This document shows, piece by piece, positions 46,302 to 54,417 of a stretch of 64,000 bases of DNA; position 1 is the stretch's first letter; every line of letters starts with the position of its first letter. The translations under genes were made by a program, and so were the position numbers. Source of the DNA: Pseudomonas urmiensis (GTDB lineage Bacteria > Pseudomonadota > Gammaproteobacteria > Pseudomonadales > Pseudomonadaceae). Under the pieces are notes generated by a model. It was not told the origin of the DNA, ran no database searches, and saw only the letters and a list, made by a program, of their open reading frames with translations. The stretch lies in the NCBI RefSeq assembly GCF_014268815.2, contig NZ_JABWRE020000001.1, positions 935,001 through 999,000 of the forward strand, in the 5' to 3' direction.

Positions 46302-47684
46302 TCAGATCACCCGCGAAAAGCGCTGACGATTGTGCAGCCCCAGGTAGGCATCGAACACCATGCACACCGAGCGTACCAGCAGCCGCCCAGCCGGCAGGAC
46401 CTTGATGCACTTGCTGTCCAGGCTGATCAAGCCGTCGCGGTGCATGGCCTGCAGTTCAGGCCACAGCGCATTGAAATAGCCGCGAAAATCCAGCGTGAAC
46501 TGCCGCTCGATCTGCTCGAACTCCAGCTCGAAGTGGCAGATCAACTGTTGGATCACCGCCCGCCGAATACGATCGTCCTGGTTGCACAGCAGCCCGCGCT
46601 GGGTCGCCAGTTGCGCGCTGGACAGGGTCTCTTTGTAGGTGTTCAGGTCGCTGCTGTTCTGGCAGTACAGATCGCCGATCTGGCTGATCGCCGAAACCCC
46701 CAGGCCGATCAGATCGCAGTGACCATGGGTGGTGTAGCCCTGGAAATTACGTTGCAGGGTGCCTTCTTCCTGGGCGATGGCCAACTCGTCGTCCGGCAAG
46801 GCGAAGTGGTCCATGCCGATGTAGCGATAACCCGCGTTAGTCAGTTGCTCGATGGTGGCGTGGAGCATCTCAAGCTTCGCTGCCGGGGCCGGCAAATCGT
46901 TGCTGTCGATGCGCCGCTGGGGCATGAAGCGTTCAGGCAGGTGCGCGTAGTTGAACACCGACAGCCGATCTGGCTGCAGGCGGATCACCTCTTCGACGGT
47001 GCGGGCAAAGCCTTCTGGGGTCTGCTTGGGCAGGCCGTAGATCAGGTCGAGGTTGACCGAGCGGAACTGCAAGGTGCGCGCCGCCTCGATCAGCGTGCGG
47101 GTCTGCTCCAGGCTCTGCAGGCGGTTGACCGCACGCTGCACGACCGGATCGAGATCCTGCACGCCGAGGCTGACCCGATTGAAGCCCAGTTCGCGCAGCA
47201 GGCCCATGGTCGACCAGTCGGCCTCACGCGGGTCGATCTCGATGCCGTAGTCGCCAGAATCGTCGTCGAGCAGGTGGAAGTGCTGGCGCAGGCTGGCCAT
47301 CAGCTGGCGCAGCTCGACGTGACTGAGGAAGGTTGGCGTGCCGCCGCCAAAGTGCAGCTGCTCAACCTTTTGCTTGGGGTCCAGGTGGCAGGCGATCAGT
47401 TGGATCTCCTGCTCCAGGCGTTGCAGGTAGGGCAGGGCCCGCGCACGGTCCTTGGTGATCACCTTGTTGCAGGCGCAGTAGTAGCAGATGTTGGCGCAGA
47501 ACGGCACGTGCACGTACAGCGACAACGGCCGCACCGCCCGCCGGCTCTCGCGCAGGGCGTGGAGCAGGTCGAACGAGCCCACCTCGCTGTGCAGTTGCAC
47601 CGCGGTTGGGTAAGAGGTGTAGCGAGGGCCGGCCAGGTCGTAGCGGCGGATCAGGTCGGCATCCCAACGCAGGTCGTCGAGCAT
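46302..47684 (-). CDS. hemN: Oxygen-independent coproporphyrinogen III dehydrogenase
   Basis: Radical SAM enzyme of 460 residues that decarboxylates coproporphyrinogen III without oxygen in heme synthesis. The SAM cluster motif is CANICYYC with Cys63, Cys67 and Cys70; the N-terminal [10 protein letters not shown] is typical of true HemN rather than Hem[10 protein letters not shown] and GIEIDPRE follow as usual. An Anr box and -10 element upstream show oxygen control. Confidence 0.96.
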   Translation of the reverse strand: MLDDLRWDADLIRRYDLAGPRYTSYPTAVQLHSEVGSFDLLHALRESRRAVRPLSLYVHVPFCANICYYCACNKVITKDRARALPYLQRLEQEIQLIACHLDPKQKVEQLHFGGGTPTFLSHVELRQLMASLRQHFHLLDDDSGDYGIEIDPREADWSTMGLLRELGFNRVSLGVQDLDPVVQRAVNRLQSLEQTRTLIEAARTLQFRSVNLDLIYGLPKQTPEGFARTVEEVIRLQPDRLSVFNYAHLPERFMPQRRIDSNDLPAPAAKLEMLHATIEQLTNAGYRYIGMDHFALPDDELAIAQEEGTLQRNFQGYTTHGHCDLIGLGVSAISQIGDLYCQNSSDLNTYKETLSSAQLATQRGLLCNQDDRIRRAVIQQLICHFELEFEQIERQFTLDFRGYFNALWPELQAMHRDGLISLDSKCIKVLPAGRLLVRSVCMVFDAYLGLHNRQRFSRVI

Positions 47685-47720
47685 GAGGGTAGTCCCCGGT
47701 ATAGGAGCAGCAGTGTCCGG

Positions 47721-47762
47721 AGTCTAGGGGGGGCGGTAACAATTCATGTTGATTTGTATCAA
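47721..47762 (-). promoter_or_regulatory. Anr box and promoter of hemN
   Basis: TTGATTTGTATCAA (47749-47762) is a perfect FNR/Anr box. On the minus strand TAGACT at 47726-47721 is a fitting -10; a start near 47714 puts the box centre at -41.5, the class II activation position. Confidence 0.87.
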
Positions 47763-47889
47763 CGGGCGTAGAGGCGCTGGGCGGGTTGGGCTGTGCAGTG
47801 GGGAGATTCAAGGGGGGGGGCGCTCAGCTTGAGTCGCACTGGCAGTGTGATGCAGTATATCGGTTGGGCTAGTCTTTGGTGAGCCAAGG

Positions 47890-48297
47890 TCACAATTCAG
47901 ATTTTTTTAAATTCAATTTCTCATTGGCTGCGTTGCAAACTAGTGGGTCGGGGTCTTTGCAGAGTTCCTCTAAAATATCCCTTGGCACCTTCGGGTTGCA
48001 CGCGATTCTTTCCCTGACACTCGGCTCAGGGTCTTTTGCTAGGCGCTCGAATGTTGCCCTGTTTATACGCCGTTTCATCGCGATATCCCAGCGAATCGCA
48101 TCCGATTCATTTAAAGATAGTTGCTCTAGGATTAATTCTGAGATTGTGTTGTTTGATGCTACTTGGGAGCACAGCTCTGGGTATTTATTTATAACTTCTA
48201 GCCATACTTCATCTGGCGCGGAGTCTCTTGACTTTGAAAGCTGTTCATTGTCGTCGCTTTCCACATATTTTTTAAATTCGTCAGCATTATTAATCAT
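47890..48297 (-). CDS. Small helical-repeat protein, immunity-like
   Basis: Protein of 135 residues, acidic, with repeated helical units of the leucine-rich-repeat-variant/HEAT-like kind: 'APDEVWLEVINKYPEL', 'ATFERLAKDPEPSVRERIACNPKVPRDILEELCKDPDPLVCNAANEKL'. The last units have the pattern LAxDPxxxVRxxIAxNPxxP. Such proteins commonly act as immunity factors next to polymorphic toxins, but this is inference from context. It lies in AT-rich DNA at the hemN-side end of the Rhs island. An overlapping plus-strand frame is less protein-like. Confidence 0.6.
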   Translation of the reverse strand: MINNADEFKKYVESDDNEQLSKSRDSAPDEVWLEVINKYPELCSQVASNNTISELILEQLSLNESDAIRWDIAMKRRINRATFERLAKDPEPSVRERIACNPKVPRDILEELCKDPDPLVCNAANEKLNLKKSEL

Positions 48298-48620
48298 CTA
48301 TTCGCCTCTCGATATCGAATGTTGTTCGTATTTATGGATTTACCGGTCCCGTGCTTACATTTCCAATAAAGTCTGCATGCCTGCGCAGTAGGTGAGTAAG
48401 CGGTAAATAGTCTTTTATCATGTATTTGTCAGCTAATGCCCATCCTGTTGTAATTTAAAGGTTCACTCGGTTATGGCGAACTCCATCGATTAGGGGCAGG
48501 GGAGTATCTACGTCTCATGATATATTCCCTCTAGTGCATATAGAATCATTCACTTCGACTTTCTCTGAGTGGATTCATGAGTCATTGCGGGGTGATAGTC
48601 TGGGCCGCACCGTCAGGTGT
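48298..48620. other. 323-base gap without recognisable gene
   Basis: AT-rich sequence between two island genes. I find no convincing frame, RNA or repeat here; a short reverse frame ending near 48345 may be the tail of a lost gene. Confidence 0.4.
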
Positions 48621-49136
48621 TTAAGATTGTTTTGGTATGGCAAATATTCGGATCAGTTCTTCCTTGCACGCCTCGTCAAACCATCGGCTTTCAATAAAAA
48701 TAAATTGCTCTAAAAGATTGCAAGATTTAAACGTGCTTTTAATGTGTAACATTTCTGTTGAATCATTTGGTGGCTGTTTTTTTAGCAGGGTGTCATAGAG
48801 CTTCTGGCCTGGTTCGTCAGGGTAGAAAAATAAGTGGGGTCTGAGTGTAGGGCCGTATTCACGCTCATCAAAATCTACGTATGTGATTGCAAGCAGTCCG
48901 TATTTGATGTTCTTAGAGCGGCCAATCAAGCGAATTGTATTGAGGAGAAAATAGGCAAGCCCTAGTAAGAATTCAGATGCGTCGTCCTGTTTGAGCATTT
49001 TTTGCAGCTTTGCAAGCCTGCTGTCTCTCGATATTAAAGGAATCTCTTCAAAACTATCGATTTCGCAAAAAAATACTTCGAGGTCTCTGTAAGCCTCTTT
49101 GGCAATTATTTTTTCGTAGAGTCGTATCAGGTTCAT
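48621..49136 (-). CDS. Unknown island protein, immunity-like
   Basis: Protein of 171 residues, no recognised family. It has mixed alpha/beta content, a hydrophobic helix in the middle (FLLGLAYFLLNTIRLIG) and an acidic C-terminal half ending FDEACKEELIRIFAIP. No signal peptide. Codon use is AT-rich, unlike the chromosome around. Position in a run of small minus-strand genes downstream of Rhs tips suggests an orphan immunity gene. Confidence 0.55.
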   Translation of the reverse strand: MNLIRLYEKIIAKEAYRDLEVFFCEIDSFEEIPLISRDSRLAKLQKMLKQDDASEFLLGLAYFLLNTIRLIGRSKNIKYGLLAITYVDFDEREYGPTLRPHLFFYPDEPGQKLYDTLLKKQPPNDSTEMLHIKSTFKSCNLLEQFIFIESRWFDEACKEELIRIFAIPKQS

Positions 49137-49357
49137 TTTGATATTCCATCAGTTTGAATAGGTACAGGTGTTCGAAGTGCTTTGCGTTTTTATGTATGTG
49201 TATAAATAGTTAACCTGTCTATGTGGTGAGTGAGTTCTGCTGATGCAACTCACCTATCTCGTTTTATAGTGCTGCAGTTTTGGTTGCGGTTATAAAAGGC
49301 TAGGTTGTGTAGGTGCTGTTCTAGTCATAAAGTAGGAGTGAGAGTGTCCAGGTTTTC

Positions 49358-50083
49358 TCAGTCAGACCTATGTGCTGTGTCTCTGAAACATTTGCTGATA
49401 ATCTGTGGAGAGGCTATTGCTACTGCTCCACCCTCAATGTCGTCGAATTCACCAATAGGGTGGATTAGGCAGTTAGAGGTTAGGCTAAGATGATGCAGTA
49501 AGTCGGTGGGGTGTTTTTTTGAATCGTAGTGCCACCCTTTCTGCAATAGTCCAAGAATTGAGCGCGCGTTGCTGGTCAGTATGAGGTGAGCGGAAGAGTC
49601 TGGGGCGGTTAATTTTGCAATCTGTAAAAATTCAGGGTTGTCTAGAAGGATGGCACCAAAATATTGAACCTCTTTGGCATCGCGTAATGCGTATTCTTGG
49701 GTTCGTTGTCCCTTAGGTAAAACTATTCCGTTTTTTTCAAAGGCGCGCCAAAGACCGTAATATTCTACAATTCGATTTGTTTGCACCATGGCGCCATTGC
49801 TGACTAAAAGCCAGGGGGTGTAATTCGGTACATTTTTGAGTATCTGGTTGTAAAGCTCTTCTATAGCTTTTGCTTGGGTGTTTTGGAGCGTGTCTGAATC
49901 ATAAGCAATCAGTGCGGCGGATAGTATGGCTTTGGAGTTTTTTGGATTTTTCCTGATTGTAAAGGTTTCATTGTCGACAAATATGTCTTTGGTTGTTTCG
50001 AAAGGTTTTTCAGCGGTCGTCATGGGCGTTGTTTGAGTTGTTATAAGTGCTTTTGAGCGATGAGTAAAGTTCCATAAAGCCAC
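49358..50083 (-). CDS. Unknown island protein, 241 residues
   Basis: No recognised family. Readable features are LLVSNGAMVQTNRIVEYYGLWRAFEKNG in the centre and ILTSNARSILGLLQKGW later; no signal peptide or membrane helix. The GTG at 50083 and an ATG at 50023 are both possible starts, neither with a strong ribosome site. AT-rich like its neighbours. Probably another immunity-type gene, with low certainty. Confidence 0.5.
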   Translation of the reverse strand: MALWNFTHRSKALITTQTTPMTTAEKPFETTKDIFVDNETFTIRKNPKNSKAILSAALIAYDSDTLQNTQAKAIEELYNQILKNVPNYTPWLLVSNGAMVQTNRIVEYYGLWRAFEKNGIVLPKGQRTQEYALRDAKEVQYFGAILLDNPEFLQIAKLTAPDSSAHLILTSNARSILGLLQKGWHYDSKKHPTDLLHHLSLTSNCLIHPIGEFDDIEGGAVAIASPQIISKCFRDTAHRSD

Positions 50084-50234
50084 CTTGCACTCATACGGAT
50101 CTCGGGTGAAACGAACGGATTTTCTTGCTGTAGCTTTCCTTGCTCAGGCGGACACCGCTCAGTGGTGGGGTAGGTAATATTTTCTCGTTCCGTTGGCTAT
50201 GGCTGTGTGATTTACTTTAAGTTATCGATTTTCC

Positions 50235-50726
50235 TCAGGTTATAAGATAGGTGCTGTATATGGGTGTGTATCTTTTTAGCGTACATTCATATGGTGGGTT
50301 TGTTGTGTCTTGAAAATAGTCAATGGTTATCTGGGTTGTTAAGTCGCAGAAAATAAATCTTATTTCATCACTGTTGTTTTCATCGAAATTGAATTCGGTA
50401 TTTAGTCGCACTTCGGGGTCTATATGCAAAGCTCCACAATATTTCCAGTCATCATCAATTAGTATGTAGCAGTTACGCCCCGAGACTTCGGATGCTACGA
50501 ATGAAAAGCACTCATTTATGCATGTGAATTTTCTCTCGGTGCATTCGATGACCTTCATTTCGTTAAGAATTCCAATAATTTTATCGGTTTTGGCAAGGTC
50601 TATGAGATTTTTGTGGGCCTGAGTGGGTATTAATAGTTTTTCCAGTTTTTTCTCAAGGTGATTAACTATGATTTTGCCCTGGCTTGCTCTGTGGAGTAGG
50701 TCTCTCTTGTAAGGGGTGAATTTCAT
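50235..50726 (-). CDS. Unknown island protein, 163 residues
   Basis: No recognised family. Begins MKFTPYKRDLLHRASQGKIIVNHLEKKLEKLL (basic, helical) then becomes acidic and beta-rich (NCYILIDDDWKYCGALHIDPEVRLNTEFNF). ATG 50726; a TTG two codons earlier is possible. AT-rich. The acidic middle resembles immunity proteins in general terms only. Confidence 0.5.
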   Translation of the reverse strand: MKFTPYKRDLLHRASQGKIIVNHLEKKLEKLLIPTQAHKNLIDLAKTDKIIGILNEMKVIECTERKFTCINECFSFVASEVSGRNCYILIDDDWKYCGALHIDPEVRLNTEFNFDENNSDEIRFIFCDLTTQITIDYFQDTTNPPYECTLKRYTPIYSTYLIT

Positions 50727-50874
50727 TTGCAATAGTCTTGTTCATAGAATGTTTGCTTTGCGCTTGAGTATCAGTGGGCGTTCAATTCTGCAGCCTAATC
50801 TAATTGGCTCATCTACGTCCTTTGCTGCTCAGCTGATTCTGAAGCTCTGATCTGGGTAGGCCGCTTGCATGTCG

Positions 50875-51321
50875 CTAAGGTGGATTGTTTTCGAATTTTA
50901 GGAGGGTTGTTTTCAAATTGTTTATTGCGTTGCAAAGATCTGCTGCAATGCGGCTGTGTGTTGGGAGACAGTTCTTTTCCGTTGAAAGAAATTCGTTCAA
51001 GCCTTCGTCTACCGCTTTGAGGAGCTCTACTCGGTCGATGGCGGGCGTGATCTGGTGGTTGTGGATGATTTCGACTGTCGATTTTATATTTTTAAATTTT
51101 ATGGAGAACGATGAGTCTACGGCTACAAATTCGAATCGTTTTGCTTTCGTGTCGGTCAGTTTGTCGATCAGCTCTATAAGAGAAATGTATATCATGCATT
51201 GATGCCGCGGACTGGCGCTTGAGTTGAAAATAAAGCTGTCTATGATTAGCTCAATATCACCCATATCAAAATCGCTGGCGGGCTCTTCTGCCACTGTTCT
51301 AGATAAATATAGCTTGATCAC
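50875..51321 (-). CDS. Unknown island protein, 148 residues
   Basis: No recognised family. An acidic N-terminal half (EEPASDFDMGDIELIIDSFIF) is followed by a beta-rich part (RFEFVAVDSSFSIKFKNIKSTVEII) and a helical C-terminus (RIAADLCNAINNLKTTLLKF). The start is GTG at 51321. AT-rich, same strand as neighbours. Candidate orphan immunity gene. Confidence 0.5.
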   Translation of the reverse strand: MIKLYLSRTVAEEPASDFDMGDIELIIDSFIFNSSASPRHQCMIYISLIELIDKLTDTKAKRFEFVAVDSSFSIKFKNIKSTVEIIHNHQITPAIDRVELLKAVDEGLNEFLSTEKNCLPTHSRIAADLCNAINNLKTTLLKFENNPP

Positions 51322-51549
51322 GGCTTACTCGGTTCTGACGCGGAAACGTTTGACAGTTTTTTTGTCTTTTTTTGAGTTGAGGGTATTCGTGGCTTTTCTT
51401 TGATTTTAATTGTTGGTGTGGTAGCTCAATGTAAGAGTGCTAGAGTAGCTGTTGTTGAAGTTTATTTTTCGATCTATTCAGTGTCATTCGGTTAAGATTG
51501 GGTTGGCCGAAGTGCTAGTAGTGTGACCAGTGATAGGCAAGCGCGTCGG

Positions 51550-51966
51550 TTATTCTGAAGTGTAACCAATGGCTTTTAATTCATTTTGGTTTGCCAGTTT
51601 TGACATCAGGCATTTGATGTCGCAGTCGATGTGGGAATCATAAGTTCTCTGGTTGAAGGAGACGATTTTCCTGTCAAGTGATGCAAAGTAGATTTCAAGG
51701 CGCCATGAGTCTTTTTTGTATGGCTTTTGTTCTATTCCAGAATGTGCGTCAATTTCTTCTCCTGTATTTTTACTTGTGAAACAAACCCCTGCTCCATGTT
51801 TCCTGTATGCCCATCGTTCGTTGTTAAGGAGAATGGTTCCCTTGGTGGGCCACTGACCTTTGGTTTTTGACAGCTCTAGAAATGCAGCAACTAAGGCTTC
51901 TTGGATTTCCGAGAACCTGATCAATATGAGCTTGAATTCTTCTACGTTTATTTTCTTTATGGGCAT
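51550..51966 (-). CDS. Small island protein, possibly DUF6896-like
   Basis: Protein of 138 residues. The core PTKGTILLNNERWAYRKHGAGVCFTSKNTGEEIDAH resembles, from memory, the small DUF6896 family (Gly-rich turn, aromatic/His/Gly core, then a charged beta strand), often found among toxin-immunity clusters; I could not check this. N-terminal helix EEFKLILIRFSEIQEALVAAFLEL. AT-rich. Immunity role inferred from place. Confidence 0.55.
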   Translation of the reverse strand: MPIKKINVEEFKLILIRFSEIQEALVAAFLELSKTKGQWPTKGTILLNNERWAYRKHGAGVCFTSKNTGEEIDAHSGIEQKPYKKDSWRLEIYFASLDRKIVSFNQRTYDSHIDCDIKCLMSKLANQNELKAIGYTSE

Positions 51967-52003
51967 TGTGAGTTATTTATGTCGCCTTCAAATTTTTGGT
52001 GTT

Positions 52004-52621
52004 CTATATTTTGGTTGCATCGATGCTCGTAATTGTACTTGTCAGTCGATGGAGTGCGGGCGTGCGACGGAGTGGTGAAGAACTTGTGTGAATGGTGGCG
52101 CTGGAGGGGTTCATTGTTTTTTTAATTTGATTGAGCGAGATGTTTTTAAGCTCATCTTGTGTGTTTGTAATGCTTTCTATTGTCGTTGCAAGGTATGCGC
52201 CTTTGCTGGTCCACTGGCTGAATCTGCATAGGGTGTTGTGATTAAATATGATCGCTCCGTCTTTGAGGTCGTGAGTGAGGTAAAGTTCTATATTTTTGAT
52301 TGTGCCGTTGCCCCTGATGTTCTTGTTGTGTTTTTTGATTAGAGTGGTAACTCGTATTGCTGGTTCGATTTGCAGTCCAATAAACATTAGTTTGTCTAGG
52401 TGGTAGTAAATTTTATTTTGGATGCTTATTGTTTTATTTTTGTAGTCGGTTTTTAGCTCTTTTTCGTAAAAATGAAGGTCATCTCTTGATCCCACTAATA
52501 AATAGTTGGATTCGTTCAGTGCTGCCGTGGAGAAGCTCGGTAGGTCTATGATGCCAGGGTTGTCCAGTGAGGCTCCATCTAGGTAGGTGCTGAGTATCTC
52601 GCTGAGCGGGGCTACGGGCAT
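52004..52621 (-). CDS. Unknown island protein, 205 residues
   Basis: No recognised family. The first about 160 residues look like a folded alpha/beta protein (SNYLLVGSRDDLHFYEKELKTDY, NGTIKNIELYLTHDLKDGAIIFNHNTL); the last about 35 (Ser/Thr/Arg-rich, SSPLRRTPALHRLTSTITS) look disordered and may come from read-through after a lost stop. AT-rich. Next upstream is the immunity-type gene of the displaced Rhs tip. Confidence 0.5.
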   Translation of the reverse strand: MPVAPLSEILSTYLDGASLDNPGIIDLPSFSTAALNESNYLLVGSRDDLHFYEKELKTDYKNKTISIQNKIYYHLDKLMFIGLQIEPAIRVTTLIKKHNKNIRGNGTIKNIELYLTHDLKDGAIIFNHNTLCRFSQWTSKGAYLATTIESITNTQDELKNISLNQIKKTMNPSSATIHTSSSPLRRTPALHRLTSTITSIDATKI

Positions 52622-52692
52622 TTTAATTCTCTCTGTCAGCGACTTGGGTTGGTTTTTTAAATCATGATTTCATTATAAGATTGCTCGGGTGC

Positions 52693-53037
52693 TCAGAGTG
52701 CATGGATGTTATCAATCTCAACTGTAATATCCTCTGGATAATTTTCTTTGATGGTCATTTCAATGGTTAAATCTGAACGTTCTTTGCTATCGGTCCATAG
52801 AGGACATGTGACTGACCATGATTTGTGGTTTGATCCGCAAATGTTAATAATAATTACTTCTCTCAATGCTTCGGGCGGTAGTGGGCATATCTTTTCGCCG
52901 TATTCCAAGATGGCTTGTTTTAGTTCTTGGGATGATAATCTTGTTCCAGAGGTGAGTTTTTCGAGTTCGTCATACTCTTCAGAGCTGAGTAAGGAGACTA
53001 CTTTGCAAATCATATCTAGGATCTTGTGAGATTCCAT
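52693..53037 (-). CDS. Probable immunity protein of the displaced Rhs tip
   Basis: Protein of 114 residues. The start ATG overlaps the Rhs-tip stop by one base (TAATG), the classic toxin-immunity coupling. The sequence has LTSGTRLSSQELKQAILEYGEKICPLPPEAL, then SWSVTCPLWTDSKERSDLTIEMTI and a terminal VEIDNIHAL. This pattern (RLS..L..AI..YG...PP and LWT..ERSDL..E...VEIDD.H.L) recalls a small domain family I associate with DUF7668; not checked. Acidic overall, as expected for a nuclease inhibitor. Confidence 0.7.
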   Translation of the reverse strand: MESHKILDMICKVVSLLSSEEYDELEKLTSGTRLSSQELKQAILEYGEKICPLPPEALREVIIINICGSNHKSWSVTCPLWTDSKERSDLTIEMTIKENYPEDITVEIDNIHAL

Positions 53038-53993
53038 TATTTGACTCCTCGTCTATTTCCAACTGCCCGTGTGACTGTGGACTTGCTTACCCCGATTTCC
53101 TCAAAATAGCCATCTGCACGTAAAATCTCAGCGCGCGCATCCTGAGGCGAGAGTCCTGCGGCTCTTAATGCCTTATAACCTATTCGTCTTTCAGCACCAT
53201 ACGTGCCACCTCCTGCTTGTCGCTGTACTTGGGTCGCAGAGTAATGTGACGTTCCTACCTTATTGGAAGGGCCATCCAGCTGGGCTCCAGGAGCGTGATT
53301 AGTGTTATAGCCTGGTAGCTCTCTAACTGCGGCATCTTGGATAATATGGTGAGCGTCTTTTTTTCCGTTTGCTCTCAGTTCACCGATACTTCCATCAGGG
53401 AATATGCTACAGCTGCATTTTTCTCTTGATAGTCCTAGACGATCAACCCACTCAACTGGATTCGGCGCATATTGATAAAGATTCAACCCCCCGGCATACC
53501 CAATTGGATCCGCCGAAACAAACCGCCCCACCTGCGGATCATAGTACCGGTACCGGTTGTAATGCAGCCCGGTTTCCACATCCAGGTACTGCCCCTGAAA
53601 CCGTAGCGCAGTGTCGAGTTTCCTGCGCTGCGCCGCCTCGCTCAGTCTCACCTGGGCCTGCCCCCAGGCGTGGTAGTCCGCCCGCCAGACCATCTCGCCG
53701 TGCTGATCGGTTAGCTCCAGCGGGGTTCCGAGGTGGTCGCATTGGTACCAGTCCAGCGCTTTGAAGGCCGGTGCCTGGGGCTGGTATTGCCAGACCCGAT
53801 CCTGATCGATGTCATACGCCCCGTCATAACTGTGCTCGGGCAGCAGGGCGATTTGTTGCTCGTACGAGGCCTGCACCAGCGGCACGAATGTGTCTCGCTC
53901 GTAGAGGTAGTGGGTGGTGCGTTCGGCGCGCAGGTAGTCGTTGCTGCCGGCTGGGCGAGGCTTTGCGTGTGCAGGTAGCCGTTGGCCGTCCAT
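53037..53993 (-). CDS. Displaced Rhs C-terminal toxin module (truncated and frameshifted core)
   Basis: Open frame of 318 residues: the last part of an Rhs core plus a toxin tip. Residues about 20-183 match the intact Rhs upstream (DYLRAERTTHYLYE, CDHLGTPLELTD, GLHYNRYRYYDPQVGRFVSADPIGYAGGLNLYQYAPN); core ends with VDRLGL (Asp184) where the intact gene has VDPLGL. Two defects are visible: a one-base loss in 53940-53960 relative to the intact core, so the first about 17 residues are out of frame, and an internal deletion joining NDYLR to ERTTHYLYE. The 130-residue tip has DAHHIIQ (AHH/HNH-like), GAERRIGYKALRAAGLS and ends RGVK; a nuclease toxin is likely. Probably silent, but usable by recombination. 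Confidence 0.75.
   Translation of the reverse strand: MDGQRLPAHAKPRPAGSNDYLRAERTTHYLYERDTFVPLVQASYEQQIALLPEHSYDGAYDIDQDRVWQYQPQAPAFKALDWYQCDHLGTPLELTDQHGEMVWRADYHAWGQAQVRLSEAAQRRKLDTALRFQGQYLDVETGLHYNRYRYYDPQVGRFVSADPIGYAGGLNLYQYAPNPVEWVDRLGLSREKCSCSIFPDGSIGELRANGKKDAHHIIQDAAVRELPGYNTNHAPGAQLDGPSNKVGTSHYSATQVQRQAGGGTYGAERRIGYKALRAAGLSPQDARAEILRADGYFEEIGVSKSTVTRAVGNRRGVK
53441..53930 (-). repeat. Rhs core repeat, displaced copy
   Basis: Near-identical to 54804-55293 of the intact rhs gene (constant offset 1363). It ends at the toxin-tip junction on one side and at a microhomology junction (GCGCGCAGG against GCGCGCGGG) on the other; the following 53931-54029 matches 55849-55948 instead. Confidence 0.88.
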
Positions 53994-54162
53994 TGCTGGC
54001 GTCGCTGCAGGCCGTTGCCTTGCACGCGGTTGAGCTAAATTATTAAAGAGCGCTACTTTGGTGTCAGGATAGGATTAAGCTCTTTCCACGTATTAAGGAT
54101 AAATTTTAGAAGTCATCCTGTATTCGATTATTTTCAGGGGTTTAATGGTGGGTTTCCAGTTC

Positions 54163-54417
54163 TTATCCAATGGGTGTGATGTAGGGGGTGAGCATTTCTA
54201 TGATCTCTTCTTTTGTATAGGTGAATTCATCTCCAGCATCCATGCTTCGTAGGTCTTTGATGATTTCACAGAATTTTTCATCTTCGTAAAAGTATATTTT
54301 CTCATCCAGCCATATTAGATATACAAATAGCGCCATTTGGTCGGGGATGTAAGTATGAGCATGTAAGTGCTCTAGGATTTCTTTCGCGATTCTCGATTTG
54401 TTTATTTCTTCGCTCAT
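54163..54417 (-). CDS. Probable immunity protein of the intact Rhs toxin
   Basis: Acidic protein of 84 residues, mostly helical (NKSRIAKEILEHLHAHTYIPDQMALFVYLIWLDEKIYFYEDEKFCEIIKDL), whose ATG follows the rhs stop with no base between. Position, size and charge fit a cognate immunity protein. No family recognised. Confidence 0.75.
   Translation of the reverse strand: MSEEINKSRIAKEILEHLHAHTYIPDQMALFVYLIWLDEKIYFYEDEKFCEIIKDLRSMDAGDEFTYTKEEIIEMLTPYITPIG

Noticed and set aside
47876..48391. 171-residue plus-strand frame overlapping the helical-repeat gene
   Set aside because: Ser/Phe-rich with no domain; the minus-strand frame shows regular LAxDPxxxVR repeats and agrees with neighbouring gene direction.
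48340..48410. Tail of a lost toxin gene in the 323-base gap
   Set aside because: A short reverse frame ends ...LLTYCAGMQTLLEM but is preceded closely by stops and has no recognisable relation to Rhs tips.
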